The translations under genes were made by a program, and so were the position numbers. From the NCBI RefSeq assembly GCF_022346545.1, contig NZ_JAKRNU010000008.1:124001-188000 (forward strand): DNA of 64,000 bases, read 5' to 3'. The notes below the pieces were generated by a model that saw only the letters and a program-made list of their open reading frames with translations, had not been told where the DNA came from and ran no database searches. The DNA comes from Sporosarcina sp. ACRSM. GTDB taxonomy: Bacteria > Bacillota > Bacilli > Bacillales_A > Planococcaceae. This document shows positions 35,068-44,047 of the stretch, one piece after another. Every line of letters begins with the position of its first letter. Position 1 is the first letter of the stretch.

Positions 35068-35310
35068 ATGGATAACATGTTCAAGCTGATGGGCTTCTGG
35101 ACAGGCATATTCGCGGTAATGTTTTACATTGGGGATATGTTGCCGGCGGCTATTCTTTTTGTCGCTAACACAGTTTTCTTCCTACTACTCGGATATCTGA
35201 ATCTTACAGAACGTATGTATATGTACTTATTTGGAGCGTATCTGATGATCTTCATGGTCGGATTCAGCTACTACACGACGTTTATACACGTTCCGGGTGC
35301 TGGCCATTAA
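35068..35310 (+). CDS. yqgY: DUF2626 family membrane protein YqgY
   Basis: An 80-aa membrane protein with three hydrophobic helices (about 8-22, 27-44, 52-70). It matches the DUF2626 (YqgY) family by length and by the segment GYLNLTERMYMYLFGAYL. Ribosome binding site GGAGGG precedes the ATG by 8 bases. A clear promoter and terminator make it a single-gene unit. Function is unknown. Its position between comGA and yqgX is conserved in Bacillales. Confidence 0.85.
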   Translation: MDNMFKLMGFWTGIFAVMFYIGDMLPAAILFVANTVFFLLLGYLNLTERMYMYLFGAYLMIFMVGFSYYTTFIHVPGAGH

Positions 35311-35318
35311 TAAGCGTA

Positions 35319-35359
35319 CATACAAAAAAACAGCCTGTTAACGGGCTGTTTTTTTGTAT
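35319..35359. terminator. Bidirectional terminator between yqgY and yqgX
   Basis: AAAAAAACAGCC and GGCTGTTTTTTT pair around a short central part, with T-runs on both strands. It serves two convergent genes. Confidence 0.93.
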
Positions 35360-35375
35360 GCCTTATATGTTGAGA

Positions 35376-36014
35376 TCAAAATCCATTTAAAAACGGATTT
35401 GCGTCTTTTTCATCTTCTACTGTCGTTGCAGGTCCATGACCAGGGTAGATGATCGTTTCATCATTCAACATCAGCAATTTATCATGAATCGATGACAAAA
35501 GGACAGACGTATTGCCGCCTTGTAAATCGGTTCTTCCAACACTTTGTTTAAATAATGTATCGCCCACAACCGCAAATCCCGAATCTTCAAAAATATAGGA
35601 CACACTTCCTGGCGAATGTCCTGGCGTATGGCGCACTTCAAACTCAAAAGATCCGATTGTCATCTTTCCTTCTTGCCGCAGATTAAAATCGGCTTCTCGA
35701 TTTTGAATATTCGGCAATCCGGCATATTTTGCCGAACCGTTCAATGCCGGATTCGACAGCCATTCACGCTCTTTCTCATGAATATAGACAGGAATGCCAA
35801 ATTGATCTCGCACACCATCCACTGCTCCGATATGATCAAAATGAGCATGTGTCAGTAAAATCGCGACAGGACGCAACTCCTTCTCGTCGATATGACGAAT
35901 AATACGTTCAGCCTCGTCGCCCGGATCAAAGATCAGACAATTTCCTTCATGATCGTTCACAATGTAACAATTGGTCTGGATCGGTCCGAGCGGATATGTA
36001 TGAATTGTTAGCAT
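35376..36014 (-). CDS. yqgX: Metallo-beta-lactamase fold hydrolase YqgX
   Basis: Glyoxalase II-like hydrolase of the metallo-beta-lactamase superfamily. The 212-aa protein has the metal motif LLTHAHFDHIGA (HxHxDH), later ligands in RHTPGHSPGS, VVGDTLF and YPGHGPAT. It is cytosolic. The frame is open 25 codons further, but ATG 36014 has GGAGGTGGAGG upstream and gives MLTIHTYPLGPIQTNCYI. It may act on thioesters of bacillithiol or similar, but the substrate is not shown by the sequence. Confidence 0.9.
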   Translation of the reverse strand: MLTIHTYPLGPIQTNCYIVNDHEGNCLIFDPGDEAERIIRHIDEKELRPVAILLTHAHFDHIGAVDGVRDQFGIPVYIHEKEREWLSNPALNGSAKYAGLPNIQNREADFNLRQEGKMTIGSFEFEVRHTPGHSPGSVSYIFEDSGFAVVGDTLFKQSVGRTDLQGGNTSVLLSSIHDKLLMLNDETIIYPGHGPATTVEDEKDANPFLNGF

Positions 36015-36230
36015 ACCTCCACCTCCTACGAACAGTTTACGCAATATACCGAACAAATTCAAATAATCGTCATGAATATACCTCGACAAAGCAGATGGTT
36101 AACAGTACAATAGAAGAGGAATATTGCTAAATCATCGGACAAAGAAGTAGGTCATCTAGCTAAATGCGCTTCGCTTATGCATGGCACCACCGACTTTTTT
36201 GGACAAACCTCTGAAAGGAGTGTATTCTCA

Positions 36231-36407
36231 ATGAACTTATTGATGGTCATCTTCGGACTTGTTGCAATTTTAGCCGTAGTAGGTACAGTCCAAGCATTCA
36301 AAGAGCGAAATATTGTTAGTATCATATTCAACCTTGGAGCTGCAGTCGTTTTTGGAGGCTTTACCATTGCAACAATCGTTTTCCAAGGGTATCCACCAAG
36401 TCTTTAA
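36231..36407 (+). CDS. yqgW: DUF2759 family small membrane protein
   Basis: A 58-aa protein with two hydrophobic helices (about 2-20 and 29-50), matching the small DUF2759 family (YqgW in B. subtilis by position). The frame is open from 36177, but ATG 36231 follows AAAGGAG and starts MNLLMVIFGLVAILAVVGTV. The segment FKERNIVSIIFNLGAAVVFG is the conserved part. A strong terminator follows. Function is unknown. Confidence 0.8.
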   Translation: MNLLMVIFGLVAILAVVGTVQAFKERNIVSIIFNLGAAVVFGGFTIATIVFQGYPPSL

Positions 36408-36429
36408 GTCAAGACTACAAGCCTGAATC

Positions 36430-36470
36430 AAAACAACCTTTGTGTCATTGCGCACAAAGGTTGTTTTATT
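36430..36470. terminator. Terminator between yqgW and the lipoprotein gene
   Basis: AACAACCTTTGTG and CACAAAGGTTGTT form a 13-bp stem with TTTTATTT after it on the + strand and TTTT-rich flanks on the minus strand. It serves convergent genes. Confidence 0.9.
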
Positions 36471-36495
36471 TTTGCCAAATCGCATACGTCGGCTC

Positions 36496-37593
36496 TTATT
36501 CAGGGAAACGGAGCCAGTTGTTCTTCTTACCTTCCTTCATATCTACGATCGTTTCTAGCGATATACCCGTCAGACAAGCTTGACCCGACGGTGAGCATCG
36601 TATAAAGCCCGGCTCATGATTTGCATCAATCTCTTCGATTGTACCATCGACCACTTTCACAAGACGAATCGGTGCAGTCAACTCATCCAATTGCCCAGCC
36701 TGTGTCGGTGCAAAAAGAACAAGGGAGTTGTCGGAAAGCCATTCCATTTGAGGAATGACCCACTCAGAGTAGTTGCTAATGGCAGGAAGGGTCCATTCAG
36801 AACGCAAACGGCCTTCCAAGTCCCAAATACGATAAACAGCTGTTTCACCGTCAGCCATTTGCATTGTCAATAAGGAATCCTCAAATGTATCAAAATAAAT
36901 GACTCCTTCGAGATCAAGTCTATCCCAAGCTCCGTTCAAGGGTTGATATGTACGGATTTGCCCGCCATCTAAAATATGATTTTCAACATCACCAATGGCA
37001 ATTTGTTTGTCTCCATACCATTTAGGAAATGGATCTTCGATTTCAAGTAATCCAAAGTCCCCTTCTTCCCCGTTGAATAAGAACAAATCGTACGTCCAAT
37101 CTTGATGGAATGCCGTCAGTAGGACAAGCGAGGGATCTAAATCATTCCATTCGATCGCCAGTTCGGTAGATGCAACTTCGATTTCATTTTGCAAGACGCC
37201 ATCCGTTGTCAATATTTTCACCTTGGCCGAAGCGGGATTATCACTCGTATGTAGTAAAATAAATTTTTTTGAGGGGTGGATGAGGAGCTCGATGATAATC
37301 GCTGACTCTTCGTGAAGTGTTTCCGTTTTACCAGTGTTAAAGTCAAAACTTTTCACCAGGTAACGATCTTCATCCTTTTCAACAAATAAAATTGCAGAGT
37401 CCGACAACCAATCCGCTGTGAAATGGAATGTTGCGGGATCGGCCACGAACGTTTCATCCCTTTTTTTAACGATTGGTTCACGAGGTGTCTCCTTGTCAAA
37501 GTCGACAGGTTTTTCAGTCAAATCATTCGGCTTCTCTGTACAACCCGTCAACAAAAGAGCTGCTACACTGAAGGCGAATAGTTTCTTTCTCAC
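36496..37593 (-). CDS. yqgU: YqgU-like lipoprotein
   Basis: A 365-aa predicted lipoprotein. The signal peptide ends in the lipobox LLTGC with lipid-modified C18. The mature part looks like a beta-propeller: repeated short strands with DGxVY-like turns, for example EGRLRSEWTLPAISNYSEW. There is no catalytic motif. Position upstream of ltaS matches yqgU of B. subtilis. It is anchored outside the membrane and may bind a protein or sugar partner. No ribosome binding problem or frameshift is seen. Function is unknown. Confidence 0.75.
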   Translation of the reverse strand: MRKKLFAFSVAALLLTGCTEKPNDLTEKPVDFDKETPREPIVKKRDETFVADPATFHFTADWLSDSAILFVEKDEDRYLVKSFDFNTGKTETLHEESAIIIELLIHPSKKFILLHTSDNPASAKVKILTTDGVLQNEIEVASTELAIEWNDLDPSLVLLTAFHQDWTYDLFLFNGEEGDFGLLEIEDPFPKWYGDKQIAIGDVENHILDGGQIRTYQPLNGAWDRLDLEGVIYFDTFEDSLLTMQMADGETAVYRIWDLEGRLRSEWTLPAISNYSEWVIPQMEWLSDNSLVLFAPTQAGQLDELTAPIRLVKVVDGTIEEIDANHEPGFIRCSPSGQACLTGISLETIVDMKEGKKNNWLRFPE

Positions 37594-37678
37594 CGCTCCT
37601 CCTCCTTTCCCATTATTATGTCATGCGTTGGACTGCTGGGATTGTATTGCATCAATTCATTTTGGTTCAATCATTCGT

Positions 37679-37709
37679 AAAAAAGGCTGCACGGAAAAAA
37701 TCCGTGCAG
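37679..37709 (-). terminator. Terminator of ltaS
   Basis: CTGCACGGA and TCCGTGCAG form a 9-bp perfect stem. The minus strand continues CCTTTTTT. It lies 8 bases past the ltaS stop. Confidence 0.9.
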
Positions 37710-37716
37710 ACCGTTC

Positions 37717-39621
37717 TCATTTTTTCAATTGCTCATTGGATCCGGGTTTCTGTTCTTGTTCTTGTTCTTCTTTGAACCTTAGTAGATCCCCGTTAATAAT
37801 CATATCTGAATAATCCAGACTTGTCATCGAACGTTCGATAAACGGTTGACAAACTTCCGCATCGATTTCCTCGCCCGTTTCAGTATCATAGCAGACATCT
37901 GTTGTGTAGACGGCCTTATCCGTTACAAAACGGCCATCTCGGAAGATAACGAAAGGTTCATGATCCGGAGAAAATAAATCTGCTCCAAGTTGCATATCGT
38001 CTTTCGTATCAATTCCCATTAAGTGAAGGATTGTCGGTCTTAAATCGATTTGACCTGCAACTTCGTCAATCGTCTCACCTTGACCATATCCCGGGATGTG
38101 GATGAATAGAGGTACCCTTTGCAATTTCGCATTGTCATAAGGGGTGATTTTCTTATCCAAATACATACCCATCGCTTTATTATGATTTTCTGAAATGCCG
38201 TAATGATCTCCGTACATGATGATAATCGAATTATCGTACAGCCCGCTCTCTTTCAAATCCTCAAAAAGGACTTTTATCGCTTCATCCATGTATCTCACCG
38301 ATTGGAAATACTTATTCAACGTATTTGAATTGGAATTGTACGCCGGAATTAGCTTATCTTCCTCATCCAGATCGAACGGATGATGATTCGTCAAGGTAAT
38401 CAATCTAGAATAAAACGGTTGTGGCATTTCTTTCATCAACTCGACTGATTGGTCAAAAAACGGAATGTCTTTCATACCCCAGTTAACCGCTTGGCCTTCC
38501 CCTACTTCATAACTTTCGAGGTCGTAAAACTTATCGATTCCAAGAGCACCGTACATGATATCACGGTTCCAGAAACTTCGATTGTTCGCATGCATGACAT
38601 TTGTGAAATAACCTGCATCACCTAATTTGCTTGCCATGGACTGATAAGTGTTTCCGCTATGCGTGAAGAACACCGCACTGCCGTTTCTCGGGAACAATGA
38701 ATTCTCAAGGATGAATTCTGAATCCGATGTTTTTCCAAGCCCCGTTTGATGATAAAAATTAGTGAAGTAAAAAGTGTCAGGATCCTTCGTCAATTCATTG
38801 AGAAACGGCGTTATGACATGACCGTCCATTTCCTGATTGATCACAAAGGACTGCAATGACTCCAAAGAGATCGCAATAATATTGCGGCCTTTCGCAATTC
38901 CGTATTTAGTCGGATCGGGAGCAGCATAGTTGGCATTGATATAGTTGCCGACTTCGACAAGTTCACTGCCATCCGCAAGTGCCCGCTGTGCGTGGGATTT
39001 CGATTGAATGAACAAATCGTAAATATGGTAATTATACGTCCCAATGTTCTTAACGAGAAGTTCTCTATCAAAACTGCGTGTTAATAATTGAGGTCTTTGT
39101 ATTTCAGCCAAGCTAAGATTGACCATCATCACTGCAGCTGTCATGACAAAATAGAGCTTCCGTGCAATTTTTTTAGGCTGTTCTGATCCTTCACGTTCCG
39201 GTATGAATCGGATCGCTAAATATATGATCAAAACATCCGTAAAAAAGAAAATATCCGTTACATGTAAATTCGCGGTAATCGAAGACGATAGATCTCCGAA
39301 ATTACTTGTCTGGAATAAAACCGGCAATGTAATGAAATCATTAAAAAACCGGTAAAATACTGCATTACTAAACATGATGATTGACGTGATAAGCGAAATC
39401 ATCATGAAATAGATATTCCGTTTTTTCGTACTCTTCATGAATAGCGCAACACCATAAACAAATAATAGGAAACTGAGCGGATTCAAAAAAAGTATGAATT
39501 CCTGCATCAGATTATCGATTTTCATACTGAAACTTGTTTTATACCCTACATAGGTTGTCAACCAGGTTGCGACAATTGCAATGACGAGTACGGAATGTTT
39601 TGGCCAAGTTGCTTTCTTCAT
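37717..39621 (-). CDS. ltaS: Lipoteichoic acid synthase family protein
   Basis: Membrane phosphoglycerol transferase that polymerises lipoteichoic acid from phosphatidylglycerol. The 634-aa protein has five N-terminal helices (within about 1-165) and an extracellular sulfatase-fold domain. Metal and catalytic parts are visible: SLESLQSFVI, the catalytic-threonine region GLGKTSDSEFILENSLFP near residue 295, and MYGDHYGISENHN. The frame begins 8 codons earlier, but ATG 39621 follows AAAGGAAGAG. B. subtilis has several paralogues (LtaS, YqgS, YfnI, YvgJ). By position this is the YqgS counterpart, so it may be an accessory enzyme rather than the main synthase. Confidence 0.92.
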   Translation of the reverse strand: MKKATWPKHSVLVIAIVATWLTTYVGYKTSFSMKIDNLMQEFILFLNPLSFLLFVYGVALFMKSTKKRNIYFMMISLITSIIMFSNAVFYRFFNDFITLPVLFQTSNFGDLSSSITANLHVTDIFFFTDVLIIYLAIRFIPEREGSEQPKKIARKLYFVMTAAVMMVNLSLAEIQRPQLLTRSFDRELLVKNIGTYNYHIYDLFIQSKSHAQRALADGSELVEVGNYINANYAAPDPTKYGIAKGRNIIAISLESLQSFVINQEMDGHVITPFLNELTKDPDTFYFTNFYHQTGLGKTSDSEFILENSLFPRNGSAVFFTHSGNTYQSMASKLGDAGYFTNVMHANNRSFWNRDIMYGALGIDKFYDLESYEVGEGQAVNWGMKDIPFFDQSVELMKEMPQPFYSRLITLTNHHPFDLDEEDKLIPAYNSNSNTLNKYFQSVRYMDEAIKVLFEDLKESGLYDNSIIIMYGDHYGISENHNKAMGMYLDKKITPYDNAKLQRVPLFIHIPGYGQGETIDEVAGQIDLRPTILHLMGIDTKDDMQLGADLFSPDHEPFVIFRDGRFVTDKAVYTTDVCYDTETGEEIDAEVCQPFIERSMTSLDYSDMIINGDLLRFKEEQEQEQKPGSNEQLKK

Positions 39622-39771
39622 CCCATCTCTTCCTTTCAAATTCAATTCATGTATTTCTATGAATAGACGGCTCCCACTTCTTACCGTCCTCTAGTATAGA
39701 CGGACTTAGTCCTAAAAAGTTTCAAAAATGAGGGAAAAGGGACTTTTGAAGTACCTAAAAAGGGCCTTTTC

Positions 39772-39960
39772 TCACAGCTTTGACAATTCTTTTCGTAAAA
39801 CCGCTATTGCCCGTAAATAATCCTCCTGCATCAATAAACCAGTATCATATAGATCCTTCACTTCAGTTTGAATCATTTCAATATCCGCCTTTCGATTTCC
39901 AGTATAAATATAAATACCAAAACGCTTCAACAATTGAAGGACATCAAAATAATCATTCAT
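39772..39960 (-). CDS. yqgQ: YqgQ family small protein
   Basis: A 62-aa soluble helical protein matching YqgQ (DUF910): MNDYFDVLQLLKRFGIYIYT and DIEMIQTEVKDLYDTGLL. The frame is open eight codons further, but ATG 39960 gives the conserved start after GGGGG. It follows the 5-formyltetrahydrofolate cyclo-ligase gene by 13 bases and is probably co-transcribed. Structural work on homologues shows a three-helix nucleic-acid-binding-like fold, but the role is unknown. Confidence 0.85.
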   Translation of the reverse strand: MNDYFDVLQLLKRFGIYIYTGNRKADIEMIQTEVKDLYDTGLLMQEDYLRAIAVLRKELSKL

Positions 39961-39973
39961 AACATGGGACCCC

Positions 39974-40540
39974 CTATTTAACACAAAGAATTTCCCTTTG
40001 TTCAGTGTAAATCTTCCTTACAGGAATGTCATGTATTTCAATCGGAACCTCATATCCTGTCTGGCATTCAAATGCCAATGACAGCGTGTCGCCTTTGTAA
40101 TCTCGTAAATAACGGTCATAATACCCTCCGCCAAAACCGATCCGATAGCCTTCATTTGAAAAAACAACCCCTGGGACGATTTGTAAGTCAATCGACTCTT
40201 TCTTGATAGCTGCCGTTTCTCCGACAATCGGCTCCAATAGATCTAAATAGACGGTTTCCAGTTGTTCATAAGTTTGAATGAGGCGAAAATCCATTTCACG
40301 CGTAGAATGGATGCATTTCGGAACTGCAACTCGCTTTCCTGCTTGCCATGCGGATTCGATAATGTTGCGGGTCTCAATTTCAGGAAAACGCGATAGCGTA
40401 ATGCCTATCGTTTCAGCGCTGCGGAATTCTTCCGACGCAACGACTCTCTCGGCGATACAAGTCGACCATTTCTCATGCTGGGCTCGCTCCATACTATTCA
40501 ACGTATCCAACACTTGATTCCTAAAAAAATCTTTATCCAC
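39974..40540 (-). CDS. yqgN: 5-formyltetrahydrofolate cyclo-ligase
   Basis: ATP-dependent enzyme that converts 5-formyl-THF to 5,10-methenyl-THF, returning the stored folate to the one-carbon pool. The 188-aa protein has the conserved IVPGVVFSNEGYRIGFGGGY and YDRYL pocket (about 119-145) and the N-terminal basic ATP region. The start is GTG 40540 after GGAGGGATAAAG. Length is normal. It lies between rpmG and yqgQ as in B. subtilis, and functionally supports FolD and glycine cleavage. Confidence 0.93.
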   Translation of the reverse strand: MDKDFFRNQVLDTLNSMERAQHEKWSTCIAERVVASEEFRSAETIGITLSRFPEIETRNIIESAWQAGKRVAVPKCIHSTREMDFRLIQTYEQLETVYLDLLEPIVGETAAIKKESIDLQIVPGVVFSNEGYRIGFGGGYYDRYLRDYKGDTLSLAFECQTGYEVPIEIHDIPVRKIYTEQREILCVK

Positions 40541-40563
40541 CCTTTATCCCTCCATCTCGAAAT

Positions 40564-40592
40564 GAAAAAACCAAAACCAATGATGGTTTTGG
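40564..40592 (-). terminator. Terminator of rpmG
   Basis: CCAAAACCA and TGGTTTTGG form a 9-bp perfect stem with a 4-base loop. The minus strand continues TTTTTTC. It lies 10 bases past the rpmG stop. Confidence 0.9.
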
Positions 40593-40601
40593 CCTGAGCG
40601 A

Positions 40602-40751
40602 TTATTTCGTTTCACGGTGCAAAGTTTGTTTCTTTTCACGTGAGCAATATTTTTTCATCTCAATACGTTCTGGATTGTTACGCTTGTTTTTCTTTGAAAT
40701 ATAGTTGCGCTCACCGCATTCTGTGCAAGCAAGTGTAATGTTTACGCGCAT
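40602..40751 (-). CDS. rpmG: 50S ribosomal protein L33
   Basis: A 49-aa ribosomal protein, too short for standard ORF lists. It begins [20 protein letters not shown] and ends [17 protein letters not shown] lies before the ATG. Cysteines C9, C12 and C36 are present, but the fourth zinc position is E39. It is therefore between the zinc-ribbon form (four Cys) and the zinc-free form (none). Position next to the folate cyclo-ligase is normal for RpmGA. The three-cysteine state may be a recent loss of zinc binding. Confidence 0.93.
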   Translation of the reverse strand: MRVNITLACTECGERNYISKKNKRNNPERIEMKKYCSREKKQTLHRETK

Positions 40752-40921
40752 GATTGTCCCTCCCACTCATCAGGAATAGTAAATGTATTATGAGCATGAT
40801 TTATACGACTTTTCAATTGTACCATATCAACACTAGATGTCCAGTAGTAACATTGAAATTTCTTTCCTAATTTATGTGTGATAAAATGGATATGTATTGA
40901 TTTTTTCTAAGGAGTGGTGAC

Positions 40922-41284
40922 ATGGATATTTCGATAATCCTCCTCATTATTGGACTTATATGCGTAATAGCCTCTTTTTTTGCAGGAAATCCTTCCAAAA
41001 AATACGAAGAGGAATTGGAAAAAGTTTCGATTAGTCTTCATCAGGAAACAAGCGGCCTGAAAAAAAGATTAAAAGTGGTAGAAGAAGAATTGATGATCGG
41101 CGTTCAACCGACAACAATCCCCATTAAAAGTAAAAATCCGACAAAACCTGTTCACGAAATCATTGTCAATCAGATTCTCTCCTTGCATGCGCAAGGCTAT
41201 TCCACCCGCGATATCGCCAAGCGCTCATCTTTATCGGAGGCAGAGGTCATTGCAGTCCTTCAATCGAGAGGTGTTAGTGGATGA
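40922..41284 (+). CDS. Membrane-anchored coiled-coil protein with DUF6115-like C-terminus
   Basis: A 120-aa protein with one N-terminal helix (about 4-21), a coiled coil (about 27-60) and a C-terminal helix-turn-helix-like segment, VNQILSLHAQGYSTRDIAKR followed by SSLSEAEVIAVLQ. This pattern resembles DUF6115, found in SwrB-type proteins, but that is from memory. The ATG follows AAGGAGTGG. It overlaps the next gene by four bases (ATGA), so the two are one unit. It lies divergent from rpmG. Function is unknown. Confidence 0.7.
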   Translation: MDISIILLIIGLICVIASFFAGNPSKKYEEELEKVSISLHQETSGLKKRLKVVEEELMIGVQPTTIPIKSKNPTKPVHEIIVNQILSLHAQGYSTRDIAKRSSLSEAEVIAVLQSRGVSG

Positions 41285-41745
41285 TTCGAAATCTATTGCG
41301 AGCAATCGGTATCGGTTGCCTTCTTGCAGGCGGAATTTTGTATATGACAACTAGCGATGAAGAGAGTGCTGGCACGGATGTCAGGCAAATGAAAGAGCAG
41401 ATTGCCCAACTTCAAAGTGAGCTGGCGACTGCAAAACAAGAGCTAGCTGTCGCACAAACCACCTCATCCGTTGATACAAAACAAAAAAGAGAAGCGAATG
41501 GCAGCTTACCCAGTGAAGACCCGGCATCATCATCCAGCCATTATGTCCTGACAATCGAGCCTGGTGCCAACTCAACAGTTGTGGCAGCGGCATTGGAAAG
41601 AGCGGGAATGGTAGAAAATGCAGATGAATTTAATGCTTATCTAACCCGAAACGGATTGGCCAATAAGATTCAAATCGGCGACCATGAGATCGACTCATCA
41701 ATGGATCATTCCGCCATCGCAAGAAAAATTACGAAACCAAAATAA
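41281..41745 (+). CDS. Membrane-anchored protein with an MltG/LysM-like domain
   Basis: A 154-aa protein with one N-terminal helix (about 7-23), a coiled coil (about 33-60), a Ser/Pro-rich linker, and a C-terminal region like the LysM-like N-terminal part of MltG/YceG: VLTIEPGANSTVVAAALERA then FNAYLTRNGLANKIQIGDHE. The transglycosylase domain and its catalytic Glu are not present. It is coupled to the previous gene by ATGA and followed by a terminator shared with the penicillin-binding protein gene. It may bind cell wall or a wall enzyme. Exact role is unknown. Confidence 0.7.
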   Translation: MIRNLLRAIGIGCLLAGGILYMTTSDEESAGTDVRQMKEQIAQLQSELATAKQELAVAQTTSSVDTKQKREANGSLPSEDPASSSSHYVLTIEPGANSTVVAAALERAGMVENADEFNAYLTRNGLANKIQIGDHEIDSSMDHSAIARKITKPK

Positions 41746-41793
41746 AAAACAGCATCAAAACGACGATTGACTTGTCGTTTGATGCTGTTTTTT
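41743..41793. terminator. Bidirectional terminator before pbpA
   Basis: AAAACAGCATCAAA-type arms with ACGAC/GTCGT form a stem of about 20 bp with T-runs on both strands. It separates the convergent MltG-like and penicillin-binding protein genes. Confidence 0.92.
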
Positions 41794-43943
41794 TATTGAT
41801 TGTCTTCTGTTTCTTCTACATGTTGAATCGGTTGTGTTACAGCAGAAGTGTTCTCCTCTTGAGCCCTCTTCTTCTTCAACTCAAAGTACTTATCCACTGC
41901 ACCTTGAATAATCTCATTTTGAGCATATGGATATTTTCTTGGATTAGTGGAGATGTTCGGGATGATAATTGCATAGGCAATTTCCGGGTTTTCATAAGGC
42001 GCAAAGCCGACATGTGATAGATTGATTGTCGCTTTACCAGAACTGAATGCCTGTGCTGTTCCGGTTTTTCCAGCTGCTTCAAATTCCCTTCCAGCGAAGA
42101 GATTTCTTGCAGTCCCTCTGGCCCCGTAATAGACATAATGCATACCGCGTTTCACCTGTTCAATTTCCGCTTGTGTGTTTTGAATACGATTCAAAATCTT
42201 CACGTCTGTTTCTTCGATCAACGGACCGAGGATTTCACCATCCTCGGAAGGTTCACGGATTTCCTTTAGCACTTTAGGTGCAATCCGATACCCGCCATTG
42301 GCAATCGTAGATACATATTGTGCAAGTTGAAGCGTTGTATACGTGTCATACTGTCCGACTGTTAAATCCAGTAAAAAACCTGTTAACGTATCTGTCCCGA
42401 TCAGTCCTGGCGATTCGCTCGGCAAATCGATGCCTGTTTTCGTCCCTAAGCCAAATGACGCAAAAGATTGCCGGAATGTATCAAATGCGCTTTTATCAAT
42501 ACTCAATGCCTCTCCATATCTGTAATTGGCATTGGCAATGGTCATCGCAATCTTCCACATATAAACGTTTGAAGATCTGCCGAGTGCTTCGATATCAGTA
42601 ATCGCTACTCTCGAATGTTGGTTAAACAATGATCTTTTAAATTGCGACCCGATTTTGAGCGGTTCGTCAATTTTCACTTCACCGATACGTATGGCATTTT
42701 CTTTATAACCCGTTAATACCGTTGCCATTTTCACAACCGAACCGGCTTCATGCAATGCGGTGAAAGTTCCATAGGCGTAATCCCATACTTCAAGTTTACC
42801 AGTCTCTCTATTTCTGACGAGCTGTTTACCGACAAGTGCCAGCACTTCTCCGTTATTCGGATTCATCATCACAAGAAAAGCCCTATCAAGCTCAGAAGAA
42901 TTAGGACCCGCTTTCAATGCCAACAGTTTTTCTGTCACCATGTCTTCGAGTGCTTCTTGCAATTCCATATCAAGGGTCAATACAAGGTCCTTCCCGGGTT
43001 CCCCCTCCCGGACCACTTTCGTTTCAACGACCCGACCGCTCCGGTCTTTGATATTCTTCATGATCGTTTTTTGCCCTTTAAGCAATTCTTCATAGTATTG
43101 TTCGATATAGCTTCTTCCGACACGATCATTTCTCGAATAATCCCTTGCCAAATAATAATTGAGATGGGACTTTGGAATACCTTCTGTCGGGCTTGTCGTT
43201 GATCCTAAAATCGTGTTCGTCGATAGTTTGACGCGTTCCCAATCGGTCGTTGTATCAACGCCCGGCAATTCGCTCAATCGTTCAGATACAGCTGCAAATT
43301 CCTCTTCCGTCACATCGCCACTTTTCACGATTTGTGGGGAATATGCATAACCCGACATCATCTCCCGATAGATTGCGAGCACTTCGAGTTCATCGGCTGT
43401 AAACGAATTGAGTTCTTCTTCCGTCACTCTTTCTCTTGTGAGTTGATTGATTTTTCTTTCCTTTTCTTTATTCGATAAAGAACCGTCACTTTTGATTTCC
43501 GAAATCTCTTCTGCAGTTACCTTCTCCTTCGCTTCCTCAGCATGCGTCAATATCCAAAAATCTCGTTTATCCCCGATTGTGATGCGTTTCGTATCTTGCT
43601 CGATCAATTCCGCTAGCTTTTGGGCGATTTCCAGCATTTCTTTTGAGGATGTCGATGTTGTCTTTGTATATGTAATAGCATTCTTAGGTTCATTGTCTAC
43701 GAGTACCCGTCCTGTCCGATCAAATAGACGCCCTCTCGGGACGCTCGTATTCACAGCGACTTCCTCCGTTCGTTCCAATAGGAGGACGTATTCCTCCCCC
43801 TTAACGATCTGCAAGTAACCGAGGCGAAGAATCAACGTAGAAAAGAGAATGAAAATGACAAAAAACAGAAAGTTCATCCGGAATGCAATATGTTTCCGCT
43901 GTTTTATTTTTGCCTGATCTGCTTTATGCATTTGTTTTTTCAT
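41793..43943 (-). CDS. pbpA: Penicillin-binding protein 2 (class B transpeptidase)
   Basis: Monofunctional class B penicillin-binding protein that crosslinks peptidoglycan. The 716-aa protein has the same length as B. subtilis PbpA. It has a basic cytosolic N-terminus, one membrane helix (about 22-42), the dimerisation domain with SVPRGRLFDRTGRVLVDN, and the transpeptidase domain. Active-site motifs are SVVK in EAGSVVKMA, SSN in LGRSSNVYMWK, and KTG in AAGKTGTAQAF. The frame is open 25 codons further, but ATG 43943 follows GGGAGG. B. subtilis PbpA and PbpH are redundant for rod shape, which is the likely role here. Confidence 0.95.
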   Translation of the reverse strand: MKKQMHKADQAKIKQRKHIAFRMNFLFFVIFILFSTLILRLGYLQIVKGEEYVLLLERTEEVAVNTSVPRGRLFDRTGRVLVDNEPKNAITYTKTTSTSSKEMLEIAQKLAELIEQDTKRITIGDKRDFWILTHAEEAKEKVTAEEISEIKSDGSLSNKEKERKINQLTRERVTEEELNSFTADELEVLAIYREMMSGYAYSPQIVKSGDVTEEEFAAVSERLSELPGVDTTTDWERVKLSTNTILGSTTSPTEGIPKSHLNYYLARDYSRNDRVGRSYIEQYYEELLKGQKTIMKNIKDRSGRVVETKVVREGEPGKDLVLTLDMELQEALEDMVTEKLLALKAGPNSSELDRAFLVMMNPNNGEVLALVGKQLVRNRETGKLEVWDYAYGTFTALHEAGSVVKMATVLTGYKENAIRIGEVKIDEPLKIGSQFKRSLFNQHSRVAITDIEALGRSSNVYMWKIAMTIANANYRYGEALSIDKSAFDTFRQSFASFGLGTKTGIDLPSESPGLIGTDTLTGFLLDLTVGQYDTYTTLQLAQYVSTIANGGYRIAPKVLKEIREPSEDGEILGPLIEETDVKILNRIQNTQAEIEQVKRGMHYVYYGARGTARNLFAGREFEAAGKTGTAQAFSSGKATINLSHVGFAPYENPEIAYAIIIPNISTNPRKYPYAQNEIIQGAVDKYFELKKKRAQEENTSAVTQPIQHVEETEDNQ

Positions 43944-43992
43944 CGTTTCCTCCCTTCTCCATTCAACATGTAGAATTATAACATCCCATAAC

Positions 43993-44030
43993 GCAAAAGC
44001 ACATACTTTGACGTACAAAGTATGTGCTTT
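43993..44030 (-). terminator. Terminator of sodA
   Basis: AAAGCACATACTTTG and CAAAGTATGTGCTTT form a 15-bp perfect stem with a 5-base loop, 18 bases past the sodA stop. Confidence 0.9.
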
Positions 44031-44047
44031 GTTCCTTATTTATGAAA

